DNA of 64,000 nt from Accumulibacter sp964420975 (GCA_964420975.1 CAYQVH010000017.1:19023-83022); one strand, 5' to 3'. Counted from the first letter of the stretch, positions 41,013 through 51,484 are shown. Program-made: numbers and translations. The notes: generated from the letters alone by a model not told the origin.

Positions 41013-44000
41013 TCGCCGCAGGTCGAGAGTGAAGGGAAAGCCGTCGTTGGCGGGTGGCGGCTGCAGCTCGATCCGGCCGGGGCTGTGGCCGAACGGCGTA
41101 AACCGTGCCAGCCGGCGGCCCTCGGCTTCATTGGCGTTCACCGGATAGCGTTCCGGGTTGCGGCCACCGGGGTGCTCAACATGGTAACGGCACCCCCCGA
41201 GCGAGCGCTGCATCCAGGTGTCGACCACGTCGAAGATCAACGGCGAGTGCACGCCGATCGTCGGATGCAGGGCCGAAGGCGGTTTCCAGGCGCGGTAGCG
41301 GACGCCGGCGACGAACTCGCCGACTCGGCCGGTGGCGCGCATCGGCAGCGCGTGGCGATTGCAGCTGACGACGTAACGCTCGCCGGCCATTCCGGTCGCC
41401 TTGACTTGCAGGCGTTCGAGCGACGAGTCCACGTAGCGTGCGCTTCCGCCGACCGCCCCTTCCTCGCCGAGCACGTGCCAGGGTTCGAGCGCGTGTCGCA
41501 GTTCGAGTTCGATGCCCATCACCTCGATTTTCCCGTGCCGCGGGAAGCGAAACTCGAAATGAGGCGCGAACCAGCGCTTTTCGAGCGCATAGCCGGCAGC
41601 GCGAAGTTCGTCGATAACGTCGTCGAAGTCCTGAGCCACGAAGTGGGGAAGCATGAAACGGTCGTGCAGTTCGGTTCCCCAGCGGACAAGTCGCCGCGGC
41701 GCATACGGCGTGCGCCAGAAGCGGGCGATCAGCGCCCGTAGGAGAAGCTGCTGCGCCAGCGACATGCGCGCGTGCGGCGGCATTTCGAAGGCGCGCAGTT
41801 CGAGTAGCCCGAGACGTCCGGCCGGACCTTCGGGTGAATAGAGTTTGTCGATGCAGAACTCGGCACGGTGAGTATTGCCCGTGGCGTCGATCAGCAGGTT
41901 GCGCAGCAGGCGATCGAGCAACCAGGGCGGCAGGTCGCCGTCGCCTGGCGAGCCTGCTGGCGGGAACTGGCTGAAGGCGACTTCGAGTTCGTAGAGCGAG
42001 TCGTGACGCGCCTCGTCGACGCGCGGCGATTGACTCGTCGGCCCGATGAAGAGACCGGAAAAGAGGTACGACAGCGAGGGATGGTTGTGCCAATAGCTGA
42101 GCAGGCTACGCAGCAAGTCGGGGCGGCGCAGAAAGGGCGAATCGGTGGTCGTCGGCCCCCCAAAGACGAAGTGGTTGCCACCACCAGTGCCGGTGTGGCG
42201 GCCGTCAAGCATGAACTTTTCGCTGCTCAGCCGTGACTGACGTGCGACTTCATAGAGATGGGTCGTGCGCGCGACGAGTTGATTCCAGTTAGCCGACGGT
42301 TGCACATTGACTTCGATGACGCCAGGGTCGGGGGTGACGCGAAAGCTGGTCAATCGGGGATCGCGCGGCGGTTCGTAGCCTTCCAGGATGACCGGCGTTG
42401 CCAGCGTCTCGGCGGTCGCTTCGATCGCCGCAACCAGTTGCAGATACGCGTCCAGACCATTCGTCGGCGGCATGAAGAGGTAGAGAACGCCGTTTCGTGC
42501 CTGCGCGCAAAGCGACGTCCGGATCACCGACGCTGCCGACTCGTACGCCGCCGGCGGGCGCTCGGCGCCACCGGCCGCGCCGCGGGCGAGGCCATCGAGC
42601 GCGCGCGCCACGGCTTCGCCGGCGAAGCGCTCGCCGCTCACCGCCGCGTCCTGGTCTATCCGGCTTTGGCTGCGACTGATCGGGAACTGCTCGCGAATCT
42701 CGGCGTGCGCCGGCAGCGGGGCAAAGCGTTGCGTCGGGTCGGGAGCGTGCAGGTAAGGATAGTCGTCGCCGGCTACCCACGGTTGTGAATCGAGTGGCAG
42801 CCGATGGCCGATCGGCGAGTCGCCGGGAATCAGGTAACAGCGCTCGTCGCGCAGGAACCAGCGGCCGCTGCGCCAGCCCCCTGGATGAGCGTAGGCCAGC
42901 GGCAGGACGTGGCCGACGACGGCGTCGAGTCCCTGGCGAAAGACCTTCGTCAGACGCTCCCGTTCGAGCGCGTCGTCGAGACGCGAGTCGAAGGGGTCGA
43001 CGTTGATCGGCAGGCGGCGCTCACGCCAGAGGTAGTAGTAAATGTCCTCGTATGCGGGAAAGACGTGCGCCGCGTCGACCGCCAGACACTCGGCAAGCGT
43101 GTGAAGGAAGCGCTGGGCGAGCTTTTCGTCGGCCCCATAGTCGCGGCTCTCATCCGCGTAGAGCGCCGGGTTGCGCCAGATCGGCTGCCCGTCGACGCGC
43201 CAGAAACAGTTCAGCGACCAGCGGGGCAGCTGCTCGCCGGGGTACCATTTTCCCTGGCCAAAGTGCTGCAGACCCTGTGCTGCGTACTCCTCGCGCAGGC
43301 GCTGATAGAGTTCGCTCGCCCGCTGGCGCTTGCTCGGCCCCAGCGCTTCGGTAGTCCACTCCGCCCCCTCGTGGTCGTCGATCGAGACGAAGGTCGGCTC
43401 GCCGCCCATCATCAGGCGAACGTCGCCACTCGCGAGTTCGTCGTCGATCTGCTGGCCAAGCGTTTCAATCGCTTGCCACTCGTCGTCGCCGTAAGGGAGC
43501 GTCACCCGCGGCGCCTGCCAGACGCGTTCGACGTGCATGTGATGCTCAAAAGCACAGTCACAAGGCTCGGTCGATCCGGTGATCGGAGCCGCCGACGAGG
43601 GCTGTGGCGAGCAGGCGAGCGGAATGTGGCCTTCGCCAGCGAAGAGACCGGAAGTCGGGTCGAGCCCGATCCAGCCGGCTCCGGGCAGATAGACTTCGCA
43701 CCAGGCGTGCAGATCGGTGAAGTCGACCTCGGTTCCGGAGGGACCGTCAAGCGACTTCACATCAGGGGCCAGCTGAATCAGGTAACCCGAAACGAAGCGT
43801 GCCGCCAATCCCAGATGGCGCAGTACGTCCACCAGCAACCAGGCCGAGTCGCGACACGAGCCACGCGCCAGCGCCAGCGTCTCCTCGGGAGTCTGCACGC
43901 CGGGCTCGAGGCGGATCACGTAGGCGATCTGGCGCTGCAGCTGCCGGTTGAGGTCAACCAGAAAGTCGACGCTGTGACGCGGCGTCAACGAAATCGAGTT

Positions 44001-44393
44001 CACGAACTCGCGCAGTCGAGGGGTCAACGGCCCGCGCTGTTGGTACGGAGCGAGTTCTTCCTGCTGCCAGTCTTCGTAGACGAAGGGAAAATTCCTGGCG
44101 TACGGCTCGGGAAAAAAGTCGAAGGGGTTGATCACCGACATTTCGGCGACGAGATCGACGGCAACCGAGAACTCGCGGGTCTTCTCGGGAAAGACCAGCC
44201 GCGCCAGATAGTTGGCCTGCGGATCCTGCTGCCAGTTGATGAAATGCGGCGTCGGCGTGACCGTCAGCGAGTAGCTGAGAATGGGCGTCCGCGAGTGCGG
44301 CGCCGGCCGCAAGCGAACGACCTGCGGCGACAGACTGACCGGACGGTCATAACGATAGTGGGTGACATGCGTCAGGGCGACATGAATCGACAC
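40986..44393 (-). CDS. DUF2126 transglutaminase-domain protein
   Basis: A very large protein of 1135 aa. Residues 1 to about 300 are a bacterial transglutaminase-like protein: an N-terminal beta domain (YDRPVSLSPQVVRLRPAPHS), then the Cys in LARGSCRDSAWLLVDVLRHL, the His in TDLHAWCEVYLPGAGW and the Asp in IGLDPTSGLF. The remainder is DUF2126 (MGGEPTFVSIDDHEGAEWTT ... FMLDGRHTGTGGGNHFVFGG). Such fusions are widespread; the reaction is unknown but the triad suggests amide-bond chemistry or proteolysis. The last nine or so codons (RRGDGQTNP) and the stop lie in DNA derived from the ybiT duplicate. Confidence 0.92.
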   Translation of the reverse strand: MSIHVALTHVTHYRYDRPVSLSPQVVRLRPAPHSRTPILSYSLTVTPTPHFINWQQDPQANYLARLVFPEKTREFSVAVDLVAEMSVINPFDFFPEPYARNFPFVYEDWQQEELAPYQQRGPLTPRLREFVNSISLTPRHSVDFLVDLNRQLQRQIAYVIRLEPGVQTPEETLALARGSCRDSAWLLVDVLRHLGLAARFVSGYLIQLAPDVKSLDGPSGTEVDFTDLHAWCEVYLPGAGWIGLDPTSGLFAGEGHIPLACSPQPSSAAPITGSTEPCDCAFEHHMHVERVWQAPRVTLPYGDDEWQAIETLGQQIDDELASGDVRLMMGGEPTFVSIDDHEGAEWTTEALGPSKRQRASELYQRLREEYAAQGLQHFGQGKWYPGEQLPRWSLNCFWRVDGQPIWRNPALYADESRDYGADEKLAQRFLHTLAECLAVDAAHVFPAYEDIYYYLWRERRLPINVDPFDSRLDDALERERLTKVFRQGLDAVVGHVLPLAYAHPGGWRSGRWFLRDERCYLIPGDSPIGHRLPLDSQPWVAGDDYPYLHAPDPTQRFAPLPAHAEIREQFPISRSQSRIDQDAAVSGERFAGEAVARALDGLARGAAGGAERPPAAYESAASVIRTSLCAQARNGVLYLFMPPTNGLDAYLQLVAAIEATAETLATPVILEGYEPPRDPRLTSFRVTPDPGVIEVNVQPSANWNQLVARTTHLYEVARQSRLSSEKFMLDGRHTGTGGGNHFVFGGPTTTDSPFLRRPDLLRSLLSYWHNHPSLSYLFSGLFIGPTSQSPRVDEARHDSLYELEVAFSQFPPAGSPGDGDLPPWLLDRLLRNLLIDATGNTHRAEFCIDKLYSPEGPAGRLGLLELRAFEMPPHARMSLAQQLLLRALIARFWRTPYAPRRLVRWGTELHDRFMLPHFVAQDFDDVIDELRAAGYALEKRWFAPHFEFRFPRHGKIEVMGIELELRHALEPWHVLGEEGAVGGSARYVDSSLERLQVKATGMAGERYVVSCNRHALPMRATGRVGEFVAGVRYRAWKPPSALHPTIGVHSPLIFDVVDTWMQRSLGGCRYHVEHPGGRNPERYPVNANEAEGRRLARFTPFGHSPGRIELQPPPANDGFPFTLDLRRRGDGQTNP

Positions 44394-44505
44394 GGCAAAC
44401 TCCAGGGTGAAAAGCCGGCACGCGACCGACTAAAGGGCGTCTTCGTCGGCTGCACGCTCGACAGCGTCGTTTGCCGACCAGAGTCCGGCGTACGCGAAGC
44501 GGCGC

Positions 44506-47115
44506 TCATGGCCGCAACTGCTGCAACAGGTCGGTCTCCAGCCGGACCCGGCCGGAGCTTTCTTCGAGCGACCGGCCACTGACCAGAAAGGTATCTTCAA
44601 CTCGCTCGCCGAGCGTTGCAATCTTCGCCGTATGCAGGTTGGCGTGGTGCGCGGCGAGTTGTCGCGCGACGAGGAACAACAGCCCGGGGCGATCGGCAGC
44701 GACGACCGTGAGCACGAAGTATTTGCCACTTTCGTCGGCCTCGAGACTGACCAGCGGCTGGATGTGCACCTGCGGCTGCAGCGGAAAGTGTCTAACCTGC
44801 CGCGAAACGCGGCCGTTCGCCGGTACTTCGGCCGGCGCCTGCCGGGCGAGGCGCTCGCTCAGTTCGTGCTCAATGTAGTGAATCATCGCACGGTCGTCGT
44901 CGCGACCGCCGATGTCGAGCAGAATGAACGAGTCGAGCGCGTAACCGTGGTGCGTGGTGTGAATTCTGGCGTCGACGATGCTGTAGCCGGCACGGCTCAG
45001 GAATCCCACCAGACGCAGGAAGAGGTCCGTCTGATCACGGGTGTACACCAGGACTTCGAGCCCTTCACCCGAGGGATTGAGGCGGGCGCGGACCAGCGGC
45101 TGCTCGCTTTCGAGATGCCCATAGGTGGTGCGCGCGTGCCAGGCGATTTCCTCGGCCGAATGCCGCAGGAAGTACGCCGTATCCAGTAAGCGCCAGAGTG
45201 ACTCATGCGAACGTTCGGGCAGCACCAGATAACGCATCAGGCGCCGCGCTTCCTCCTGACGCTGAGCGATCGCGCCCGCCGGCATCGCCACTCCGTCTCC
45301 CGACTGCAGCAGGCGCCGCGTCGCTGCAAACAGCTGTTCGAGCAACTGGGCTTTCCAGCCGTTCCAGACTTTTGGGCTGGTCCCACGGATGTCGGCGACG
45401 GTCAGCAGGTAGAGCGCCACCAGACGTCGCTCGTCGCCGACTACGGCGGCGAAACGACCGATCACGGCGGGGTCGGAGATGTCCTGGCGTTGCGCCACGC
45501 GAGACATCAGCAGGTGTTGGCGAACAAGCCAGGTGACGAGTTCGCGATCGGCGTCGGTCAGGCCGTGATCGGTGCAGAACGCGTCTGCGTCGTCGGCGCC
45601 CAGTTCGGAATGGTCGCCGCCGCGACCCTTGGCAATGTCGTGAAAGAGTGCCGCGAGGTAGAGCAGCCAAGGCTCGCCGAAGTCACTCATCAGACGACTG
45701 CAGAGCGGGTATTCGTGGGCGAACTCCGGCATCGCCAGTCGTCGCAGGTTGCGGATCACCTGCAGAATGTGCTGATCAACGGTATACACGTGGAACAGGT
45801 CGTGCTGCAGCTGACCGACGATGCGGTTGAAAGCCGGGAGGTAGCGACCGAGCAGTCCGAAGTCGTTCATCCGTCGAAGCTCTTGTACCAGGCCCCTCCC
45901 CTCCTTGAGGATGGCCAGGAATCGCGCGCGATTCAGCGGCCGGCGACGGAAGTCGTCGTCGATCAGGTCGCGGGCGCGCCACAGCGCGCGTTGCGTGCGT
46001 GGGCTCATCTGATCGAGGTCAAGGTGCTGCTGGCGGAGAAGAAACGCCTCGAAAATCGCATCCGGCGCGTCGACAAACACTTGGTCATGGACGACGTCCA
46101 GCCCTTCATGCACCTTCTGGAAGCGCGCATTGATCGACTGCGGTTGCTCGTCGGGAAGGGGAAAGAGCGCGCTGCGGAGGTTCTGCAGGACGATGCGGTT
46201 AACCTGCGACACCTCTCTCGCCGTGCGGTAGTAGTCCTGCATCAGCTGCTCGCTCGAACGGCTGGTGTCGCTGGCGCGATAGCCCAGTTTTTCCGCCAAA
46301 GCAGTCTGGTACTCGAAAAGCAGGCGGTCCTCGCGCCGCCCGGCGTGAAGATGCAGCGAGACCCGCAAGCGACGCAGGAACGCCTCGCAGCGTTCGAGCA
46401 GCTGCCGTTCGTCGCCGCTGATCAGCCCCAACGACTCCAGATCGGCCCAGGTCGATCCGTATCCGGCGGCTTGCGTCATCCAGAGGATCGCCTGCAAGTC
46501 GCGCAGGCCACCCGGTCCTTCCTTGCAGTTCGCTTCCAGGCTGCCGGGCGTGTCGGCAAACCGCTGGTGGCGATCCTCCTGCTCCATGCGCTTGATTTCA
46601 AAAAACGCTCGTCCATCGACGGTGTCCTTGAGCAGGCGACGCAAGGCGACGAAGAGTTCGTTGCTGCCGGCGATGCGCCGCGTCTCCATCATCGCCGTCT
46701 GCACGGTGATGTCGCCGGCGGCTTGAGTCAGGCAGTCTTCGAGCGTACGCACGCTGTGTCCGGCCTCGAGGCCGACGTCCCAGAGCAGACAGACCAGGCG
46801 CTCGATCTGCGCCGACAACGTCCGGCCGGGCGGCTCGGGAAGCAGGATCAGCAAATCGACGTCGGACGCCGGATACAGCTCGCCGCGGCCGTAGCCCCCG
46901 ACCGCCAGCAGGGCGAGCGACGGCGGCAGCGCAAGGGCCTGCCAGATCTCGCCAAGGAGCTCGTCGACCAGACGGCAGCGCGCGTGCAGCAGCGCAAGCG
47001 CGTCGCCGCCGGCGAGAAAACGTTCGACGATCGGTTGCTGACCGTCGCGAAAAAAACACTTCAGGTCGGGAACCAGGGCCGCAAAGGCCGCTTCCTTTTT
47101 CAAGCTCATGCTCAT
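44506..47115 (-). CDS. glnD: [Protein-PII] uridylyltransferase/uridylyl-removing enzyme
   Basis: An 869-aa bifunctional sensor of glutamine that uridylylates and de-uridylylates PII proteins, setting nitrogen assimilation. The nucleotidyltransferase domain has GGYGRGELYPASDVDLLIL. The HD phosphohydrolase has LAALFHDIAKGRGGDHSELG. Two C-terminal ACT domains (VLVYTRDQTDLFLRLVGFLS and VLTVVAADRPGLLFLVARQL) bind glutamine. The start at 47115 is preceded by GGAGG seven bases upstream; an ATG two codons later is an alternative. It stands alone between non-coding stretches. Confidence 0.96.
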   Translation of the reverse strand: MSMSLKKEAAFAALVPDLKCFFRDGQQPIVERFLAGGDALALLHARCRLVDELLGEIWQALALPPSLALLAVGGYGRGELYPASDVDLLILLPEPPGRTLSAQIERLVCLLWDVGLEAGHSVRTLEDCLTQAAGDITVQTAMMETRRIAGSNELFVALRRLLKDTVDGRAFFEIKRMEQEDRHQRFADTPGSLEANCKEGPGGLRDLQAILWMTQAAGYGSTWADLESLGLISGDERQLLERCEAFLRRLRVSLHLHAGRREDRLLFEYQTALAEKLGYRASDTSRSSEQLMQDYYRTAREVSQVNRIVLQNLRSALFPLPDEQPQSINARFQKVHEGLDVVHDQVFVDAPDAIFEAFLLRQQHLDLDQMSPRTQRALWRARDLIDDDFRRRPLNRARFLAILKEGRGLVQELRRMNDFGLLGRYLPAFNRIVGQLQHDLFHVYTVDQHILQVIRNLRRLAMPEFAHEYPLCSRLMSDFGEPWLLYLAALFHDIAKGRGGDHSELGADDADAFCTDHGLTDADRELVTWLVRQHLLMSRVAQRQDISDPAVIGRFAAVVGDERRLVALYLLTVADIRGTSPKVWNGWKAQLLEQLFAATRRLLQSGDGVAMPAGAIAQRQEEARRLMRYLVLPERSHESLWRLLDTAYFLRHSAEEIAWHARTTYGHLESEQPLVRARLNPSGEGLEVLVYTRDQTDLFLRLVGFLSRAGYSIVDARIHTTHHGYALDSFILLDIGGRDDDRAMIHYIEHELSERLARQAPAEVPANGRVSRQVRHFPLQPQVHIQPLVSLEADESGKYFVLTVVAADRPGLLFLVARQLAAHHANLHTAKIATLGERVEDTFLVSGRSLEESSGRVRLETDLLQQLRP

Positions 47116-47444
47116 CGTCCAGCCTCCAACGCGTCGCGGGAGCAGTCGGTGTCGTCGTCGCGACGACGGATCGACTCCGAAGCCGCCAACGTCTGCTCCC
47201 ACAAGCGGGATTCCAAGAGAGCGCTCGGTCCGGCGCCGAAGCGTCACAACAGCTTGTGACGGTCGTCGGGGCGAGCATGGGCAGGGCAAGCAAGAATCGT
47301 GCAGGTAAGCGGCGAGCTTCCGGATCGCGCGAAAAACCGTCGCTGCGCGCCGGGAAAGGCCCGTGACCCAGGAAAGAGAGCCCGAACGTGGTGCGTTTTC
47401 GCCCGGCGGGCCCCAGCTTGAGGCGTCAACCGGGCGTGGTCACG
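47116..47444. other. Non-coding stretch between rng and glnD
   Basis: About 330 bases holding the 5' region of glnD and the 3' flank of rng. I see no gene, no convincing intrinsic terminator and no repeat here. Confidence 0.5.
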
Positions 47445-48899
47445 CTACATCAGCACGATGTCGTACTGCTCCTGCGAGTAGCTGGGTTCAGCTTGGAGCG
47501 AGATCGGCTTGCCGATGAAGTCGGAGAGCATCGCCAAACCCTGCGATTCCTCGTCGAGAAAGCGGTCGATCACCGCCTGGCTGCCGAGGACGCGGTACTC
47601 GCGGGCGTTGAACTGGCGCGCTTCGCGCAGCAGTTCGCGCAGGATCTCGTAGCAGACGGTGCGCGCCGTACGCACTTCGCCGCGGCCGCCACAGGTCGGG
47701 CATTCCTCGCAGAGAACGTGCGCCAGCGACTCGCGCGTGCGCTTGCGCGTCATTTCGACCAGACCCAGGGCGGTGAAGCCGTTGACCGTCAGGCGCGTGT
47801 GATCGCGCGCCAGCGCCTTGTTGAACTCGCTGAGGACGGCGCTGCGGTGCTCTTCATTCTCCATGTCGATGAAGTCGATGATGATGATCCCGCCCAGATT
47901 GCGCAGCCGGAGCTGGCGGGCGATCGTCTGCGCCGCTTCGAGGTTGGTCTTGAAGATCGTGTCGTCGAAGTTGCGCACGCCGACGAAACCGCCGGTATTG
48001 ACGTCGATCGTCGTCATCGCCTCGGTCTGGTCGATAATCAGATAGCCGCCTGACTTGAGGTCGACGCGCCGCGCGAGCGCCTTCTGGATCTCGTCCTCGA
48101 CGCCGTGCAGGTCGAATAGCGGTCGCTCGCCGACGTAGTGTTCGAGCAGCGGCGCGACGGTCGGCGTGTACTCGCCGGCGAAGACCGTCAGGCGCTGGAA
48201 GTTCTCGCGCGAGTCGATGACAATGCGACTGGTTTCGGGGTTCACGAAGTCGCGCAGGACGCGCTGCGCCAGCGACAGCTCCTGGTAAAGCAGTGTTGGC
48301 GCCGGCGCAGTCGTCGCCTGGCTTTGAATGTCGCGCCAGATCTTGCGCAGGAACTCGACGTCCTTGGCGAGTTCGTTTTCACTGGCGTTCTCGGCCATCG
48401 TGCGCACGATGAAGCCGCCCTTGTCGTCGCCGGCGACCAGGCGCGCGAGCTTGTCGCGCAGCGCTTCGCGTTCCGATTCACGCTCGATGCGCTGCGAAAT
48501 GCCGATGTGCTTGTCCTGCGGCAGGTAGACGAGCATGCGGCCGGCGATCGAAACCTGGGTCGACAGGCGCGCGCCCTTGCTTCCCATCGGATCCTTGATC
48601 ACCTGGACGACGAGACTTTGTCCTTCGCTGAGCAGGCGTTCGATCGGCCGCGCCGGTTCGTCACCAGCGCGCGGTTCGCGAATGTCGGCGACGTGCAGAA
48701 AGGCGGTGCGATCGAGACCGACATCGATAAACGCCGACTGCATGCCAGGGAGGATGCGTACGATGCGGCCGAGGTAGACGTTGCCGACGAAACCGCGGCT
48801 GGCGCTGCGTTCGATGTGCAGTTCCTGGACGACGCCCTGGTGCGTGACGGCGACGCGTGTTTCCTGCGGCGTAAAGTTGATCAGGATGGCTTCGGACAT
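47445..48899 (-). CDS. rng: Ribonuclease G
   Basis: A 484-aa RNase E/G family endoribonuclease acting in 16S rRNA maturation and mRNA decay. An S1 domain starts at GFVGNVYLGRIVRILPGMQS. The catalytic core has IDVNTGGFVG and IIDFIDMENEEHRSAV with the metal-binding aspartates. The zinc-link cysteines are in EECPTCGGRG. The length and lack of a long C-terminal tail fit RNase G and not RNase E. The start ATG at 48899 (MSEAILINFTPQETRVAV) is chosen over an upstream one without similarity. It is divergent from trhP. Confidence 0.95.
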   Translation of the reverse strand: MSEAILINFTPQETRVAVTHQGVVQELHIERSASRGFVGNVYLGRIVRILPGMQSAFIDVGLDRTAFLHVADIREPRAGDEPARPIERLLSEGQSLVVQVIKDPMGSKGARLSTQVSIAGRMLVYLPQDKHIGISQRIERESEREALRDKLARLVAGDDKGGFIVRTMAENASENELAKDVEFLRKIWRDIQSQATTAPAPTLLYQELSLAQRVLRDFVNPETSRIVIDSRENFQRLTVFAGEYTPTVAPLLEHYVGERPLFDLHGVEDEIQKALARRVDLKSGGYLIIDQTEAMTTIDVNTGGFVGVRNFDDTIFKTNLEAAQTIARQLRLRNLGGIIIIDFIDMENEEHRSAVLSEFNKALARDHTRLTVNGFTALGLVEMTRKRTRESLAHVLCEECPTCGGRGEVRTARTVCYEILRELLREARQFNAREYRVLGSQAVIDRFLDEESQGLAMLSDFIGKPISLQAEPSYSQEQYDIVLM

Positions 48900-48970
48900 G
48901 GTGGGTTGATGGAGGGATGAGGTTAGAATCGCCGCTTGCCGCATTCTACCTTGTCAGGTCTTTCTCCCGG

Positions 48971-50278
48971 ATGTCTCCCGCCGCCCCGGCTGCTCCCGAG
49001 TTGCTGGCTCCTGCCGGTTCGTTGGCGATGGTGCGCACCGCTGTCGCTTTTGGTGCCGACGCGGTCTACGCCGGGCCGCCGCGCTACAGTCTGCGCGTGC
49101 GCAACAACGACTTCAGCCGCTTCGAGACGCTGGCGGCGGCGATCGGCGAGGCGCGCGCCGCGGGCAGAAAGTTCTACCTGGTCAATAACGTCCTGCCACA
49201 CAACCGCAAGCTACGGACGTATCTCGACGACCTGGCGCCGGTCGTCGCCTTGCAGCCGGACGCGCTGATCATGGCCGATCCAGGGCTGATCGACCGGGTC
49301 CGCGAGCACTGGCCGGAGCTGCCGATTCATCTCTCGGTGCAGGCGAATACGGTCAACTTCGCAGCGGTCCGTTTCTGGGGCAAGCTCGGCATCAAGCGTG
49401 TCATCCTGTCGCGAGAGCTGTCGCTTGACGAAGTGGCCGAGATTCGAGACGAGTGTCCGGACACCGAACTGGAGGTTTTCGTGCATGGTGCGCTCTGTAT
49501 CGCCTATTCCGGGCGCTGCCTGCTGTCGGGCTACTTCAATCATCGCGATCCGAACCAAGGCGCGTGCACCAATTCGTGCCGCTGGCAGTATCGTCTGCAG
49601 CCGGGTGAAGTCGACGCCTCGGGTGACGTCCGCCCGGGCACGTCGGCAGCGCTTGCCGACGGTCGCGTCTGGCTGCTCGAAGAAGGCGAGCGCCCGGGCG
49701 AGCCGATGCCGATCGACGAGGACGAGCACGGCACTTACGTACTCAATTCGAAGGATCTGCGTGCCGTCGAGCACGTCCAGCGGCTATGCGCGATCGGCGT
49801 CGACGCGCTGAAGATCGAGGGGCGGACGAAGTCTTCGTATTACGTCGCGCGGACGGTGCAGGTCTACCGGCGGGCGATCGACGATGCGCTCGCCGGACGC
49901 CCCTTCGACGCCCGTCTGCTCGGCGAACTCGACGGACTGGCCAACCGCGGCTACACCGACGGCTTCTATCAGCGTCACCACCCGCACGAGCTGCAGAACT
50001 ATCTCCACGGCCACTCGGCGTCCGGGCGCAGCCTCTACGTCGGCGACGTCATCGGTTGGGACGGCGAGCGTCAACAGGCGCTGATCGAAGTCAAGAACCG
50101 TTTTGCCGTCGGCGACCAGGTCGAAGTCGTCCATCCCGGCGGCAACCGGCGTCTCACGATCGAACGGATCGAGAACGCCTGCGGCGCCGAGATCGCCGTC
50201 GCTCCGGGCAACGGGCATCGCGTATGGATTCCGCTGCCGGCCGAGCTGACCGGGGCAATGCTGGCGCGCTTCGTCTGA
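48971..50278 (+). CDS. trhP: U32 peptidase-family protein, TrhP (YegQ)-like
   Basis: A 435-aa protein. LLAPAGSLAMVRTAVAFGAD opens the U32 domain, and the family signature is present (ELEVFVHGALCIAYSGRCLL), with further cysteines in GACTNSCRW that can bind a cluster. YegQ/TrhP proteins are needed for prephenate-dependent hydroxylation of uridine 34 in tRNAs, not for proteolysis. The length fits. The start ATG is at 48971; TTAGAAT at about 48932 is a possible -10 box. The next gene follows after 14 bases. Confidence 0.88.
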   Translation: MSPAAPAAPELLAPAGSLAMVRTAVAFGADAVYAGPPRYSLRVRNNDFSRFETLAAAIGEARAAGRKFYLVNNVLPHNRKLRTYLDDLAPVVALQPDALIMADPGLIDRVREHWPELPIHLSVQANTVNFAAVRFWGKLGIKRVILSRELSLDEVAEIRDECPDTELEVFVHGALCIAYSGRCLLSGYFNHRDPNQGACTNSCRWQYRLQPGEVDASGDVRPGTSAALADGRVWLLEEGERPGEPMPIDEDEHGTYVLNSKDLRAVEHVQRLCAIGVDALKIEGRTKSSYYVARTVQVYRRAIDDALAGRPFDARLLGELDGLANRGYTDGFYQRHHPHELQNYLHGHSASGRSLYVGDVIGWDGERQQALIEVKNRFAVGDQVEVVHPGGNRRLTIERIENACGAEIAVAPGNGHRVWIPLPAELTGAMLARFV

Positions 50279-50292
50279 TCGTCCCCTGCCCC

Positions 50293-51411
50293 ATGCGCGC
50301 ACCCCATCTGTTCGTCGACGTGTCGGCGCACGGCCTCGGCCATCTGGCGCAGGTGGCGCCGGTGTTGCAGGTGCTGCGCTCGCGCCTGCCCAGCCTGCAG
50401 CTGACGATCCGCAGCGGCTTGCCGCGGGCGCGCCTGGCGACGCGCCTAGCGGGCGACTTCACGCACCTCGCCGAAAGCAGCGACTTCGGCTACGTGATGC
50501 ACGACGCGACCCATCTCGACCTCGCCGCGACGGCGCTGGCGTATCGTCGTCAGCACGCCGACTGGCAAGCCGACGTCGATCGCGATGCCCGCCTGCTGGC
50601 GCATTTGCAGCCTGATCTGGTGCTCACCGACGTCGCCTATCGGCCTTTGGCAGCCGCGGCACAGGCCGGACTTCCGGCGCAGGCGATGTGTTCGCTCAAC
50701 TGGGCCGACCTGTTTGCCCATTTCTTTGCCGGCGAGCGCTGGGCGGCGCCGATCCATCGTCAGATGTTGGCCGCTTACGACGCTGCCGAGTGCTTCTACT
50801 GTCTGACGCCGGGAATGCCGATGCCCGAGTTGGCGCGGCGGTCGATCGTCGGCCCGATCGCCGAAATCGGTCGCGATTGCCGACAGGAAGTGCGCACCCG
50901 CCTCGGGTGCGCCCCGGACGAACGCCTGGTGCTGGTCGCCTTCGGCGGCGTAAACAAGGAGTTGCCGGTCGCCGACTGGCCGCCGCTGGCCCACGTCCGC
51001 TGGCTGGTGCCGCAAGCGTGGCGGATGACCAGTCCCCGCGTCGTCGCTTTCGAGTCGCTGGCAAAGCCGCTGCCCGACCTCTTGCGCGCGGTAGACGCGG
51101 TACTGACCAAGCCGGGCTACGGAACGTTTTGCGAGGCGGTCTGCAACGCGACGCCAGTGCTCTACCTGCGGCGACCGGACTGGCCCGAGCAGACGTCACT
51201 GATCGACTGGTTGCGGCACCACGGCAGCAGTCAGGAAGTGGGGGAGTCAGAACTCGCCTGTGGCCGCCTTGGCCCGGCGCTGACCGCTCTGTGGCGGCAG
51301 CCGCTGCCGCGCGTGCCGGCGGCGACCGGAGCCGACGAAATCGCGGCGGCGCTGCTGCCGCGTCTGACGGGCAGCCCGTCAACGCGGATCGAGTCGATCA
51401 GACGCCGATGA
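50293..51411 (+). CDS. GT-B glycosyltransferase-like protein
   Basis: A 372-aa protein with a two-domain GT-B layout. The N-terminus LFVDVSAHGLGHLAQVAPVL carries the GHG-type loop of family 1/28 glycosyltransferases. The C-terminal domain has LVLVAFGGVNKELPVADWPP and VDAVLTKPGYGTFCEAVCNA, the acceptor/donor-binding loop seen in MurG and galactokinase-associated transferases. The substrate is unknown. It is co-directional with trhP and with the small thioredoxin gene downstream. Confidence 0.78.
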   Translation: MRAPHLFVDVSAHGLGHLAQVAPVLQVLRSRLPSLQLTIRSGLPRARLATRLAGDFTHLAESSDFGYVMHDATHLDLAATALAYRRQHADWQADVDRDARLLAHLQPDLVLTDVAYRPLAAAAQAGLPAQAMCSLNWADLFAHFFAGERWAAPIHRQMLAAYDAAECFYCLTPGMPMPELARRSIVGPIAEIGRDCRQEVRTRLGCAPDERLVLVAFGGVNKELPVADWPPLAHVRWLVPQAWRMTSPRVVAFESLAKPLPDLLRAVDAVLTKPGYGTFCEAVCNATPVLYLRRPDWPEQTSLIDWLRHHGSSQEVGESELACGRLGPALTALWRQPLPRVPAATGADEIAAALLPRLTGSPSTRIESIRRR

Positions 51412-51484
51412 GCCGGCGTGGCTGCGGTATCCTTGAGCAATCGCCGCGCCCGTCGGCAGGCGAACATCTTGCGCTGGAGACGCC

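Noticed and set aside
42804..44582. 592-codon open frame on the plus strand opposite the DUF2126 gene
   Set aside because: It is antisense to a gene with a clear protein family; long antisense frames are expected at this GC content. Its translation shows no family pattern.
45205..47259. 684-codon open frame opposite glnD
   Set aside because: Antisense shadow of glnD, whose three domain types are unambiguous on the other strand.
47244..47429. Short frame between rng and glnD
   Set aside because: No ribosome-binding site, no hydrophobic or domain pattern, and a composition typical of random GC-rich sequence.
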